DNA of 64,000 nt. It comes from DATFVA01 sp963832355. Lineage in GTDB: Bacteria; Bacteroidota; Ignavibacteria; Ignavibacteriales; Ignavibacteriaceae. Position numbers and translations under genes: made by a program. Positions within the stretch are counted from its first letter, which is position 1. Every line of letters starts with the position of its first letter. The stretch is from the NCBI GenBank assembly GCA_963832355.1, contig CAWHTX010000016.1:1-64000 (forward strand), written 5' to 3'. Shown in pieces: positions 43,359-51,521 of the stretch. Below the pieces are notes generated by a model. The model was given only the letters and a program-made list of their open reading frames with translations. It ran no database searches and was not told where the DNA came from.

Positions 43359-44815
43359 TCCCCGTAAACAAGGGATTCCATAATAAAAGGACTCCTGTTA
43401 ACGATATCTTCAATTTCTTCCGGATATACATTTTCACCGGTGCGGGAAAGTATCATATTTTTCTTCCTGCCCACCAGGTGAAGGAATCCGTCGCTATCTA
43501 TATAACCCAGATCTCCGGTTTTTAACCATTCGCCCTCGAACACCTCTTTTGTTAACTGGGGATTCTTATAGTACCCTAGCATTACACTGGGACCCTTAGC
43601 CCAGACTTCCCCTATCCCTTCGGGATTGGGACTATTTATTTTCAGCTGAACGTTCTTAAGCGGGAGCCCTGCAGCCATATCCTTAAAATTATCGATCTGG
43701 TTTAATGCGAGTATGGGTGATGTTTCGGTTAAGCCGTAGCCCTGAATAAAATTAAACCCGAACTCTCTAAGTCCTTTCGCCACTTTCGGGTCAGGTGCTG
43801 CAGCCCCGGCAATGAAAAGTCTTATTGCCCCGCCGAACTGGTTATGAAGTTCCCTGAAAACAATTTTCTTCGATGCTTTCCAGCCGATCTTTTCTGCAAT
43901 GTTTGTCATTTTAAGAAGCGGGGGAACAACTTTGGATTTTACTTTATCTTCCGTAATTGCTTTATAAATCTTTCTGAACATTTTATCGTAAAGCAGCGGT
44001 ACCCCAAGAAGGATTGTGGCCTTTACTTTCTGCAGGTCTTCAGCTACTGTTTTCAAAGACCTTGCGTAATGTACCGAGCCCCCGCTGTAGAGAGGGCAAA
44101 GAAAGCCGCAGGTACACTCATAAGTATGATGTATAGGAAGTACCGAAAGAAATCTATCCTTTTCATTTATTTCGACCATGCTGGTCATTGACATCAGGTT
44201 CTCGGCAATGTTTTTCTGACTGAGCATTACGCCCTTTGCCCTGCCTAAAGAGCCGGAGGTGAAATTTATTTCAGCCAGCTCTTCCGGATTTATATCGGGA
44301 AGGGATTTTTCATCAATAACCTTTCCCTTTTCTATTAACTTTGTCATTGAGTGAAAGCCGTCTTTGTCATTCTCAATATCCATATTCACAAAAATCTTCA
44401 GCTTCTTCAAAAGGTCTTTCTTATCGAGCATTAAATCATTATATGTATTTGAGAAGATCACCGCTTCGGCTTCTGATTCATGAATGATGTTAATTATATC
44501 CTGTTCAGGAAGATTTTTATCAATAGGAACAACAACATAATTGAACGTCATTCCGGTCAGGTATGCAATACCCCATTGTACGCGGTTCTCGCTGATGACT
44601 GCAATGTGGGCTCTTTTTGTTAGTCCAAGTTTCTGAAGTGAATAGCCGAATTTTAATACATCCTCAAGCAGCTGTCTGAATGAAACTTTCTTTATCGGGG
44701 TGTCTGCCAGATCCTCAAGTGCGAGCTTGTCAGGAAAACTTTGAGCCGACCTGAAGATCAAATCCCTTATTGATGAGATTAAAGGGACATCAAAGTATTT
44801 TATTTCTTTATTCAT
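43316..44815 (-). CDS. Long-chain acyl-CoA synthetase (AMP-forming), 5' part of frameshifted gene
   Basis: This frame holds ~485 genuine residues. P-loop-like motif INFTSGSLGRAKGVMLSQKN (A3; canonical TSGSTGxPKG with L at one position), IQGYGLTETSPILALNQ (A5), GEWLKTGDLGYIDSDGFLH (A7) and GRKKNMILSRTGENVYPEEI (A8). It activates fatty acids with ATP and CoA. No signal peptide. The true frame ends near SLVYGE at 43360, then wanders to a stop at 43316, and the lid domain continues in 43080-43358. Rebuilt length ~580. Confidence 0.9.
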   Translation of the reverse strand: MNKEIKYFDVPLISSIRDLIFRSAQSFPDKLALEDLADTPIKKVSFRQLLEDVLKFGYSLQKLGLTKRAHIAVISENRVQWGIAYLTGMTFNYVVVPIDKNLPEQDIINIIHESEAEAVIFSNTYNDLMLDKKDLLKKLKIFVNMDIENDKDGFHSMTKLIEKGKVIDEKSLPDINPEELAEINFTSGSLGRAKGVMLSQKNIAENLMSMTSMVEINEKDRFLSVLPIHHTYECTCGFLCPLYSGGSVHYARSLKTVAEDLQKVKATILLGVPLLYDKMFRKIYKAITEDKVKSKVVPPLLKMTNIAEKIGWKASKKIVFRELHNQFGGAIRLFIAGAAAPDPKVAKGLREFGFNFIQGYGLTETSPILALNQIDNFKDMAAGLPLKNVQLKINSPNPEGIGEVWAKGPSVMLGYYKNPQLTKEVFEGEWLKTGDLGYIDSDGFLHLVGRKKNMILSRTGENVYPEEIEDIVNRSPFIMESLVYGEDWMRSTMKLLPPR

Positions 44816-44910
44816 AAATTCCCCAGCTGTTTTTGGAATTAAATATAAGTAAAAGGTTTCTGTTTTTGCCGGATATTATTAAAAATCCTGTAAAAAATTT
44901 TAACCGGATA

Positions 44911-46935
44911 TCAGGATGCAACTTTCATTTTTTCCATAACACGGACCGATGTCTCAACGATGTTTTCCGCAGTGATACCATACTTTTCCATGATAACTTT
45001 TAATGGAGCAGATGATCCGAATTTTTCAATACTGACGGCTTCTCCTGCATCTCCCAGGTATTTGTACCAGCACTGACTTACACCTGCCTCAACAGATACT
45101 CTTGCCTTTATTTTGGAAGGCAGTACGGATTCCTTGTATTCATTATTCTGCTTTTCAAAAAGCTCAAAGCTTGGGAAGCTTACAACTCTCACCTTTATTC
45201 CCTGTTTTTCCAGCAGTTCTGAAGCCTGAAGTGTAATAGAAACTTCGGAACCTGAGGCCATTAAGATGAGCTCCGGATCTGTTGAATCTTTTAAAATGTA
45301 TGCTCCTTTCGCAAGGTTTGCAGCTGAATTGTATTTGGTCTGATCAATAACCGGCAGTCCCTGCCTTGTGAGTATCAGCAAAACAGGACTTCCCTGATGC
45401 TCAATTGCCTCTTTCCAGGCGGCTGATGTTTCATTTGCGTCGGCAGGACGAATTACAATGACCTTAGGAATTGCGCGTAATGCTGCAAGATGCTCTATCG
45501 GCTGATGAGTCGGACCATCTTCACCAAGTCCGATGCTGTCATGTGTAAAAACATATATAGGCTTAATACCCGATAATGCACCCAGCCTTATTGCAGGTCT
45601 GAGATAATCAGAAAATATCAGAAAAGTACCTCCGTAAGGAATGACACCTCCATAAAGAGCCATACCGTTCAGGATGCTCGCCATTCCATGCTCACGGATA
45701 CCAAAATGAAAATTTCTGCCGCTCTTATCGGACGAGCTGAAGTTTGCATAGCCTTTAAGAAAGGTATTGTTTGAAGGAGCCAGATCAGCCGAACCGCCAA
45801 TTAGTGTAGGGAGGTAGGACGCAACCGCATTCAAAACTTTTCCTGACGCGGCCCTGGTAGCGAGATTTTTACCGTCATTCACGAATACAGGTAGATTTTC
45901 TTTCCACTCATCTCCGTAAACCCCGCTCATAATGTTCTTAAAATGAACAGCTTTTCCGGGGTACTGCTTTTCATATTCTTCAAACAGTGAATTCCAGTCA
46001 TTCTCGTATTTGGTGAACTGTCCCGAAAGTGAATCAAAATGTTCAGAAACCTCCTCCGGGATATAAAAAGTTTTATTTTCAGGCCAGTTCAGATTTTTCT
46101 TGGTAAGCTTTATTTCTTCCTCACCCAGGGGAGAGCCATGAGCATCTGAAGTATCCTGTTTATGGGGACTTCCGAATCCGATATGCGTCTTTGTAATTAT
46201 AATAGACGGTTTATCAGTTTCATTTTTTGCTGCGAGGAGTGCCGCTTCCAGAGCCTCAAGATTATTTACATCATCAACTTTTTGTATATGCCATCCGTAA
46301 GCATCAAATCTTTTCGCAATATCTTCACTGAATGACAGGGACGTCGATCCATCAATCGTGATTCCATTGTCATCGTAAAAGAATATCAGCTTGCCAAGTT
46401 TCAGATGTCCTGCTATTGAAGCGGCTTCATGTGAAACTCCCTCCATCAGGTCGCCGTCACTGCAAATACCGTAGATGAAATGATCCAGTATTTTGATATC
46501 TTCTTTATTGAACATTGAGGCGAGGTAGGATTCTGCTATGGCCATACCGACAGCATTAGCGAAGCCCTGCCCGAGAGGTCCCGTTGTAGTTTCAACTCCC
46601 GGGGTCAGATGGTACTCGGGATGTCCCGGAGTTATGCTGTCCCACTGCCTGAAATTCTTTATATCCTCCATTGAGATTTTATATCCGCACAAATGAAGAA
46701 TGGAATATAAAAGCATGCTTCCGTGTCCGTTAGATAAAATAAACCTGTCGCGGTTAACCCAGTTCGGATTCTCAGGATTATGGCGCATATGTTTAGCATA
46801 CAGGATGTATGCAATAGGAGCGCATCCCATAGGCATACCCGGATGCCCTGAGTTTGCTTTTTGTACGGCATCGACTGATAAAAATCTTAATGTGTTAATC
46901 GCTGCAAGATCTGTGTTCTCAGATGGAAAGGACAT
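44911..46935 (-). CDS. tkt: Transketolase
   Basis: A 674-residue full-length transketolase, cytoplasmic. TPP-binding motif GICSDGDLMEGVSHEAASIA, then DDNGITIDGSTSLSF; N-terminal HPGMPMGCAPIAYILYAKHM and NRDRFILSNGHGSMLLYSIL; the Pyr domain has FGIREHGMASILNGMALYGG; and FVFTHDSIGLGEDGPTHQPI is the well-known transketolase signature. It transfers ketol units in the non-oxidative pentose phosphate pathway. It is monocistronic, with the stop 96 bp from the acyl-CoA synthetase start. Confidence 0.97.
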   Translation of the reverse strand: MSFPSENTDLAAINTLRFLSVDAVQKANSGHPGMPMGCAPIAYILYAKHMRHNPENPNWVNRDRFILSNGHGSMLLYSILHLCGYKISMEDIKNFRQWDSITPGHPEYHLTPGVETTTGPLGQGFANAVGMAIAESYLASMFNKEDIKILDHFIYGICSDGDLMEGVSHEAASIAGHLKLGKLIFFYDDNGITIDGSTSLSFSEDIAKRFDAYGWHIQKVDDVNNLEALEAALLAAKNETDKPSIIITKTHIGFGSPHKQDTSDAHGSPLGEEEIKLTKKNLNWPENKTFYIPEEVSEHFDSLSGQFTKYENDWNSLFEEYEKQYPGKAVHFKNIMSGVYGDEWKENLPVFVNDGKNLATRAASGKVLNAVASYLPTLIGGSADLAPSNNTFLKGYANFSSSDKSGRNFHFGIREHGMASILNGMALYGGVIPYGGTFLIFSDYLRPAIRLGALSGIKPIYVFTHDSIGLGEDGPTHQPIEHLAALRAIPKVIVIRPADANETSAAWKEAIEHQGSPVLLILTRQGLPVIDQTKYNSAANLAKGAYILKDSTDPELILMASGSEVSITLQASELLEKQGIKVRVVSFPSFELFEKQNNEYKESVLPSKIKARVSVEAGVSQCWYKYLGDAGEAVSIEKFGSSAPLKVIMEKYGITAENIVETSVRVMEKMKVAS

Positions 46936-46977
46936 TCCACACTCCTCAAATGATTGTATACAAATATATTAAAATGA

Positions 46978-47685
46978 TCAGTTTCCGGTAAATGAATTGA
47001 AATAAAACATTACACCAAGCTGTGTGATCAGCAGATCAGTTTTCGATTTAGTAACATCATAATAAACATTCCCGTTATCAATCGTTACTGACCCTTCTTT
47101 AAGGTACTCAGCCTCGGTGCCTAACAGGTACCTTACTTTCAGATCAAGAAATAATGATTGAAAACTACCCTCCTGTTGATCAGGGGAATAGAGCCTAATC
47201 AGCAGTCCGCCGCCGACGCCGTAATTCCAGGCAAAATCATCAAAATTTGTATTACTGGCTATTTCTTCATCACCCTGGCTGTTTACAGAAGTCTCTGTCC
47301 AGAGGTAGGCACCCCCGAATAATAGTTCTGCGTAAGGACGAACGTCGCCTGAAGGAGGTGCGATCTGAAATAATAGATGGAAATTTATAAGATTATTAGT
47401 GCGGTCGACATTAACGACGACATCCGGAATCCTGTAATTAAATGGTTCCTGTCTTGATTCACTTCCATAATTAAGATAGCCCACATCCAGTCCGAAACCA
47501 AAAGGAAGAATTTCTGACGGATTAAAAATAAGAACCTCGCCTGAAAGTCCGAATCCCAGCCGGTCAACATTCTCTTTGAATTCACCCTGTGGAAAACCAA
47601 GCATAAAGCCGCCTCCGGCTGACTGTGCCGACAGGCTTACACTATACAGGATAAGTATTGTAAATAAACTGATTAGCTGTTTCAT
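46978..47685 (-). CDS. Outer-membrane beta-barrel-like protein
   Basis: Started at the ATG at 47685 (SD aggagag), 235 residues with a signal peptide (MKQLISLFTILILYSVSLSAQ). The mature part starts SAGGGFMLGFPQGEFKENVD and alternates as a barrel: GFGLDVGYLNYGSESR, VDRTNNLINFHLLFQIAPPS, YAELLFGGAYLWTETSV, DLLITQLGVMFYFNSF. It matches the outer-membrane 'porin-like' small barrel group (OmpW/OprF-like, 8-10 strands). It shares the strand of, and lies close to, tkt, but has its own ribosome site. Substrate unknown. Confidence 0.72.
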   Translation of the reverse strand: MKQLISLFTILILYSVSLSAQSAGGGFMLGFPQGEFKENVDRLGFGLSGEVLIFNPSEILPFGFGLDVGYLNYGSESRQEPFNYRIPDVVVNVDRTNNLINFHLLFQIAPPSGDVRPYAELLFGGAYLWTETSVNSQGDEEIASNTNFDDFAWNYGVGGGLLIRLYSPDQQEGSFQSLFLDLKVRYLLGTEAEYLKEGSVTIDNGNVYYDVTKSKTDLLITQLGVMFYFNSFTGN

Positions 47686-47821
47686 TTTCTCTCCTGGTAG
47701 AAAAATTAAAAACAATGGAAATCATCTCTCTAAATTACTAAAGCTCCTGCATTTAAGGTATCAGAAAATGATAAGTGGATATTAAATATTAAGAGACTGA
47801 TGATCGCCTTAAGGAATAAGG

Positions 47822-49312
47822 CTATATTTTCAGTCCACGAGGGACAAAAAGCTTCTCAATCAAATCAAATATTCCCTGCACGAGAAGTGCAAGAATCGCT
47901 GCAGGCACAGCGCCCTGAAGTATCAGGGAAATGTTGTCGAGCCTTATACCTGTTAATATAGGCTGACCGTAACCGCCGGCACCAATTAAGGCTCCCAGGG
48001 TTGCAGTGCCCACATTAATTACCGCAGAAGTTTTTATTCCGGCAAGTATTGAGGGTGAGGCTATGGGGAGTTCAACAAGGCGCAGTCTTGCCCCAGGGGT
48101 AATACCCAGCACCTCAGCCGATTCCCTGATATGCCCCGGAATTCCATGCAGTCCGCTGTAGGTGTTGCGGACAATAGGGAGAAGACTATACAGGAACAGA
48201 GCAACAATGGCGGGCCATGATCCTATTCCTATCAGCGGGATCATAAATACCAGGAGTGCAAGTGAAGGAATGGTCTGTATAACACCAACGGCACCGAGTA
48301 TTAAGCTTCCCGACTTTTTATTCCTGTATGCTGTTATTCCAAGGGGAATAGCAGTGATAATGGCGGCGAATAAGGAAATGACAACAAGAAAAAGATGATC
48401 GAGAGTATTTTTCAGCAGACGTTTCCAGAAGGTATTTTCTTCGTAACTCGACTTAACACCGAATTCCTTTTTAATAAACTGTGCAGCCACATAAGTTTCG
48501 GGTTTGCCGCCGATCTTAACTTCCGCATTCATCTTAATCATTGTAGATTCAGGAATGCTTCCTTCCAGTTTCAAAACTTCCGAAAGAGCCTGTGGATTCT
48601 CATCTTCAGTATCCTTCCTGTACAAAAAGACAGCCTTATATTCAGGGAAGAAGTGTAAATCATCTTTAAGGACCTTAAGGTTATAATATTTTATATCCGC
48701 ATCGGTTGAATAAAAATCGATAACATCGATTGATCCTTCGGCCAGTCCCCTGTAGGCAAGATCATGATCAAGTCCGGTAACATTATTCTGCGGAAGTCCG
48801 TAGGCCTGCGACAGACCCGGCCACCCGTCTTTCCGGTCAAGGAATTCATTGCTGAATCCGTACTTCAGTTCCGGATGTTTTCGCAGATCAGATATAGAAT
48901 TAATATTCAGTTTTTCGGCGAGACTCTTTTTCATTCCTATTGCATATGTATCGTTGAATCCCAGGGGTTTGCTGATCTCTATTTTCCTGGAGTGGAGTAT
49001 ATTTATCATCTGTTCATCGCTGGCAACATCCTCACTCGAAAGAATTTCCTGCTTTATTGTACCTGTATATTCAGGATAGATATCAATGTCACCCCTCACC
49101 AATGCATCCCAAAGGACTCTGGTCCCTCCTAATTCTCTTTTATGTATCGTCTGAGGATTAACGGTTCTCGCCATCTGGGCAGCAATTTCTCCCAGTATTA
49201 CAGACTCAGTAAATTTTTTGGATCCGACGATAAACGGGGGTTCCTTCGACTGAGGCGAAAGGGAAGAAACCGTAAAAATAATAATGAGTAATATTTTGTC
49301 TGTTAAATTCAT
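47822..49312 (-). CDS. Osmolyte ABC importer: substrate-binding domain fused to permease
   Basis: A 496-residue protein. A signal-like helix (1-20) is followed by an OpuBC/ProX-like binding domain (~26-290: FIVGSKKFTESVILGEIAAQ, DIDIYPEYTGTIKQEIL, IDVIDFYSTDADIKYYNLKV). The C-terminal half (~300-490) is a five-helix permease with the EAA-like loop AEVLGITPGARLRLVELPIA and TATLGALIGAGGYGQPILTG. It should import glycine betaine, choline or related solutes with the ATPase at 49320-50057; the gap to that gene is only 7 bp. Binding domain before permease is the order here. Confidence 0.9.
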   Translation of the reverse strand: MNLTDKILLIIIFTVSSLSPQSKEPPFIVGSKKFTESVILGEIAAQMARTVNPQTIHKRELGGTRVLWDALVRGDIDIYPEYTGTIKQEILSSEDVASDEQMINILHSRKIEISKPLGFNDTYAIGMKKSLAEKLNINSISDLRKHPELKYGFSNEFLDRKDGWPGLSQAYGLPQNNVTGLDHDLAYRGLAEGSIDVIDFYSTDADIKYYNLKVLKDDLHFFPEYKAVFLYRKDTEDENPQALSEVLKLEGSIPESTMIKMNAEVKIGGKPETYVAAQFIKKEFGVKSSYEENTFWKRLLKNTLDHLFLVVISLFAAIITAIPLGITAYRNKKSGSLILGAVGVIQTIPSLALLVFMIPLIGIGSWPAIVALFLYSLLPIVRNTYSGLHGIPGHIRESAEVLGITPGARLRLVELPIASPSILAGIKTSAVINVGTATLGALIGAGGYGQPILTGIRLDNISLILQGAVPAAILALLVQGIFDLIEKLFVPRGLKI

Positions 49313-49319
49313 TGTCTGT

Positions 49320-50057
49320 CTAAAAACCTATAACGCTGCGCTGCGCCCGGATAAACGATGAAACAAATGGATCAGCAGGATTATCCTGCAGGGATTTAAA
49401 GTCGCCCTCCTGTACTATCTTACCATCTTTCATCAATACAATTTTATCGGCAAAGAATACCGCTTCATTAAGATCGTGCGTAACCATTAACACTGTCTTC
49501 TGCAATCCCCGGAAAATTTCCCTGAGATCAGACTGCAGGTCGTACCTTATCAATGGATCAAGTGCACCGAGGGGTTCATCCAGGAAAAGAAACTCCGGGT
49601 CCAGCATAAGTGCCCGCATAAGGCTTACCCTCTGTCTTTGACCGCCCGACAGTTCCGCAGGATACTTTGAAAATCCCTCAGCCGGAAATTTTGTCAGCTC
49701 TGCTAATTCATTTATCCTGTTTTGTATTCTTTGTTTATCCCACCCGAGGTATCGCGAAAGCAGTGATACATTTTCTTCCGCGGTAAGGTGAGGAAATAAT
49801 CCGCCCTCCTGGATTACATACCCTATTTTTAATCTTATATCGCGAAGGTTGGACGGTAGAAGTTCCCTGTCATCAAACGTAACCTGACCGGAGTCAGGTT
49901 TGATAATTCCGGTTAAAATCCTGATTAGTGTGGATTTTCCACAGCCGCTGGGACCGATCAAAACTGCGGATTTTTTATTTTCTATCTCAAGGCTAACTTG
50001 CTTTAGTGCTTCAGTTCCATCAAAGGATTTTGAAATATTATTAAGTAAAACAGACAT
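49320..50057 (-). CDS. ABC transporter ATP-binding protein of the osmolyte importer
   Basis: A 245-residue ATPase: Walker A GPSGCGKST (~35), Q-loop VIQEGGLFPHLTAEENV, signature SGGQRQRVSLMRAL, Walker B LFLDEPLGALDPLIRYDLQ. It is at the length of a bare nucleotide-binding domain, so the C-terminal CBS pair that senses ionic strength in OpuCA/ProV proteins is missing. It is the first gene of the two-gene operon and couples to 47822-49312. Osmotic control must then lie elsewhere, if present. Confidence 0.92.
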   Translation of the reverse strand: MSVLLNNISKSFDGTEALKQVSLEIENKKSAVLIGPSGCGKSTLIRILTGIIKPDSGQVTFDDRELLPSNLRDIRLKIGYVIQEGGLFPHLTAEENVSLLSRYLGWDKQRIQNRINELAELTKFPAEGFSKYPAELSGGQRQRVSLMRALMLDPEFLFLDEPLGALDPLIRYDLQSDLREIFRGLQKTVLMVTHDLNEAVFFADKIVLMKDGKIVQEGDFKSLQDNPADPFVSSFIRAQRSVIGF

Positions 50058-50086
50058 CAGCTTAAAATTCGTTCATCGGAAGATCT

Positions 50087-51436
50087 CTACTCTGCAACAA
50101 GTATTCTATAGTCCCACGGTTGAAGCTCCAGCCATTCTTTTGATCTGATCTCGGTCTTTTTACCTGAAAACGGATTTTTATACTCTCCCGCTATCTGGTC
50201 ACTCTGCAGCTCAGTTCTAACCTTTTTATCCGAAAGATTGAAAATCGCATACACTTTATCTTCACCATTCTGCCTTACAAAGGCAAAAACTTCGGCTTTA
50301 CTTGAGTTAACCATTATCATCCTGCCGCCGTCACTGCCGTTCCACAAAGCCTTGTTTTTTATTTTATCATTGAGAAGATCTGTATAAAGCAGACGGTATT
50401 TGCTCTTTTTCCAATCGATCGTATCTTTATCAAAAAACTTGAGCCTCTTATCCAGACCTGCTTCCTGCCCGGAGTATACAAGCGGCATTCCTTTTATAAC
50501 GCAGGTAAATGCATCGAATGTCTCTGCCGCATCGCCCAATCTTTCAAACACAGTACCGTTCCAGCTGTTTTCATCGTGATTAGTTGTAAATCTCATTCTG
50601 TACGCATCAGGGGGATAGGTATTAGTTTCCTTCTTAAAATAATCTCTTATTGCCTGAACGCTTGTCTTTCCCTGCGCTAAGTCGTTCATCAGGTGCATAA
50701 GGTGCCAGGAATAAGTCATATCGAATGCCTCGTGAAACTCAGGTCCTTCTGCTTCAGCCAGCATAAAAACTTTCTTGACGCTGTCCAGGCTGGCACGGGC
50801 TGATTTCCAGAAATCCAGAGGAACCATTCCGGCAACATCACACCTGAAGCCATCGATATCACATTCCTGTACCCAGTATTTCATTGCATTGATCATATAC
50901 CTTCTTAATTCTTTATTATCGTAGTTCAGGTCAATAACATCATGCCAGTCGGCAACAGGCGGCACAAAATTTCCAAGGGAATCTTTTGTATAGAAGTCGG
51001 GGTGTTCTGTCACCCACACATTATCCCAGGAAGTATGGTTCGCCACCCAGTCGATGATTACATACATACCGGCTTCGTGAACCTTCCTTACAGTTTCTTT
51101 GAAGTCATCAAGCGTACCAAATTCAGGGTTCACTGCTTTGTAATCCTTAACCGAATAATAGCTTCCGAGACTTCCCTTCCGGTTCTTTTCACCAATCGGG
51201 TTTATAGGCATAAACCAGACTATTCCAATACCAAGGTCTTTCAATTCTTCAATATGAGCATCAAATGCCTTAAAAGTACCTTCAGGAGTATACTGCCGTG
51301 TATTCACTTCATAAATTGAAGCATTCCTGCTCCAGGCAGGATGTTCAACAGATTTTATTTCCTGGGCAGGACTATAATTGACAAATAAGATCAATGCAAA
51401 AAACAGCAGGAATATTTTGTAGTTATGATTCGACAT
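50087..51436 (-). CDS. Exported alpha-amylase-family glycosidase (GH13)
   Basis: A 449-residue protein with a signal peptide (ending in YSPAQ). The four GH13 regions can be read: DWVANHTSWDN (I), DIDGFRCDVAGMVP (II, nucleophile Asp), FMLAEAEGPEFHEA (III, acid/base Glu) and MRFTTNHDENSWNG (IV, Asp). The substrate loop QEAGLDKRLKFFDKDTIDWK follows. It hydrolyses alpha-1,4-glucan or related oligosaccharides in the periplasm. It ends 29 bp from the osmolyte ABC genes on the same strand, but no functional link is visible. Confidence 0.92.
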   Translation of the reverse strand: MSNHNYKIFLLFFALILFVNYSPAQEIKSVEHPAWSRNASIYEVNTRQYTPEGTFKAFDAHIEELKDLGIGIVWFMPINPIGEKNRKGSLGSYYSVKDYKAVNPEFGTLDDFKETVRKVHEAGMYVIIDWVANHTSWDNVWVTEHPDFYTKDSLGNFVPPVADWHDVIDLNYDNKELRRYMINAMKYWVQECDIDGFRCDVAGMVPLDFWKSARASLDSVKKVFMLAEAEGPEFHEAFDMTYSWHLMHLMNDLAQGKTSVQAIRDYFKKETNTYPPDAYRMRFTTNHDENSWNGTVFERLGDAAETFDAFTCVIKGMPLVYSGQEAGLDKRLKFFDKDTIDWKKSKYRLLYTDLLNDKIKNKALWNGSDGGRMIMVNSSKAEVFAFVRQNGEDKVYAIFNLSDKKVRTELQSDQIAGEYKNPFSGKKTEIRSKEWLELQPWDYRILVAE

Positions 51437-51521
51437 AAATTTCTCTGTAATATTAATAATGTAAACCGGGTGAATTCTTATCTACAGAATTCTCCCCTTA
51501 AATTAAATTGATGGAAATTGA

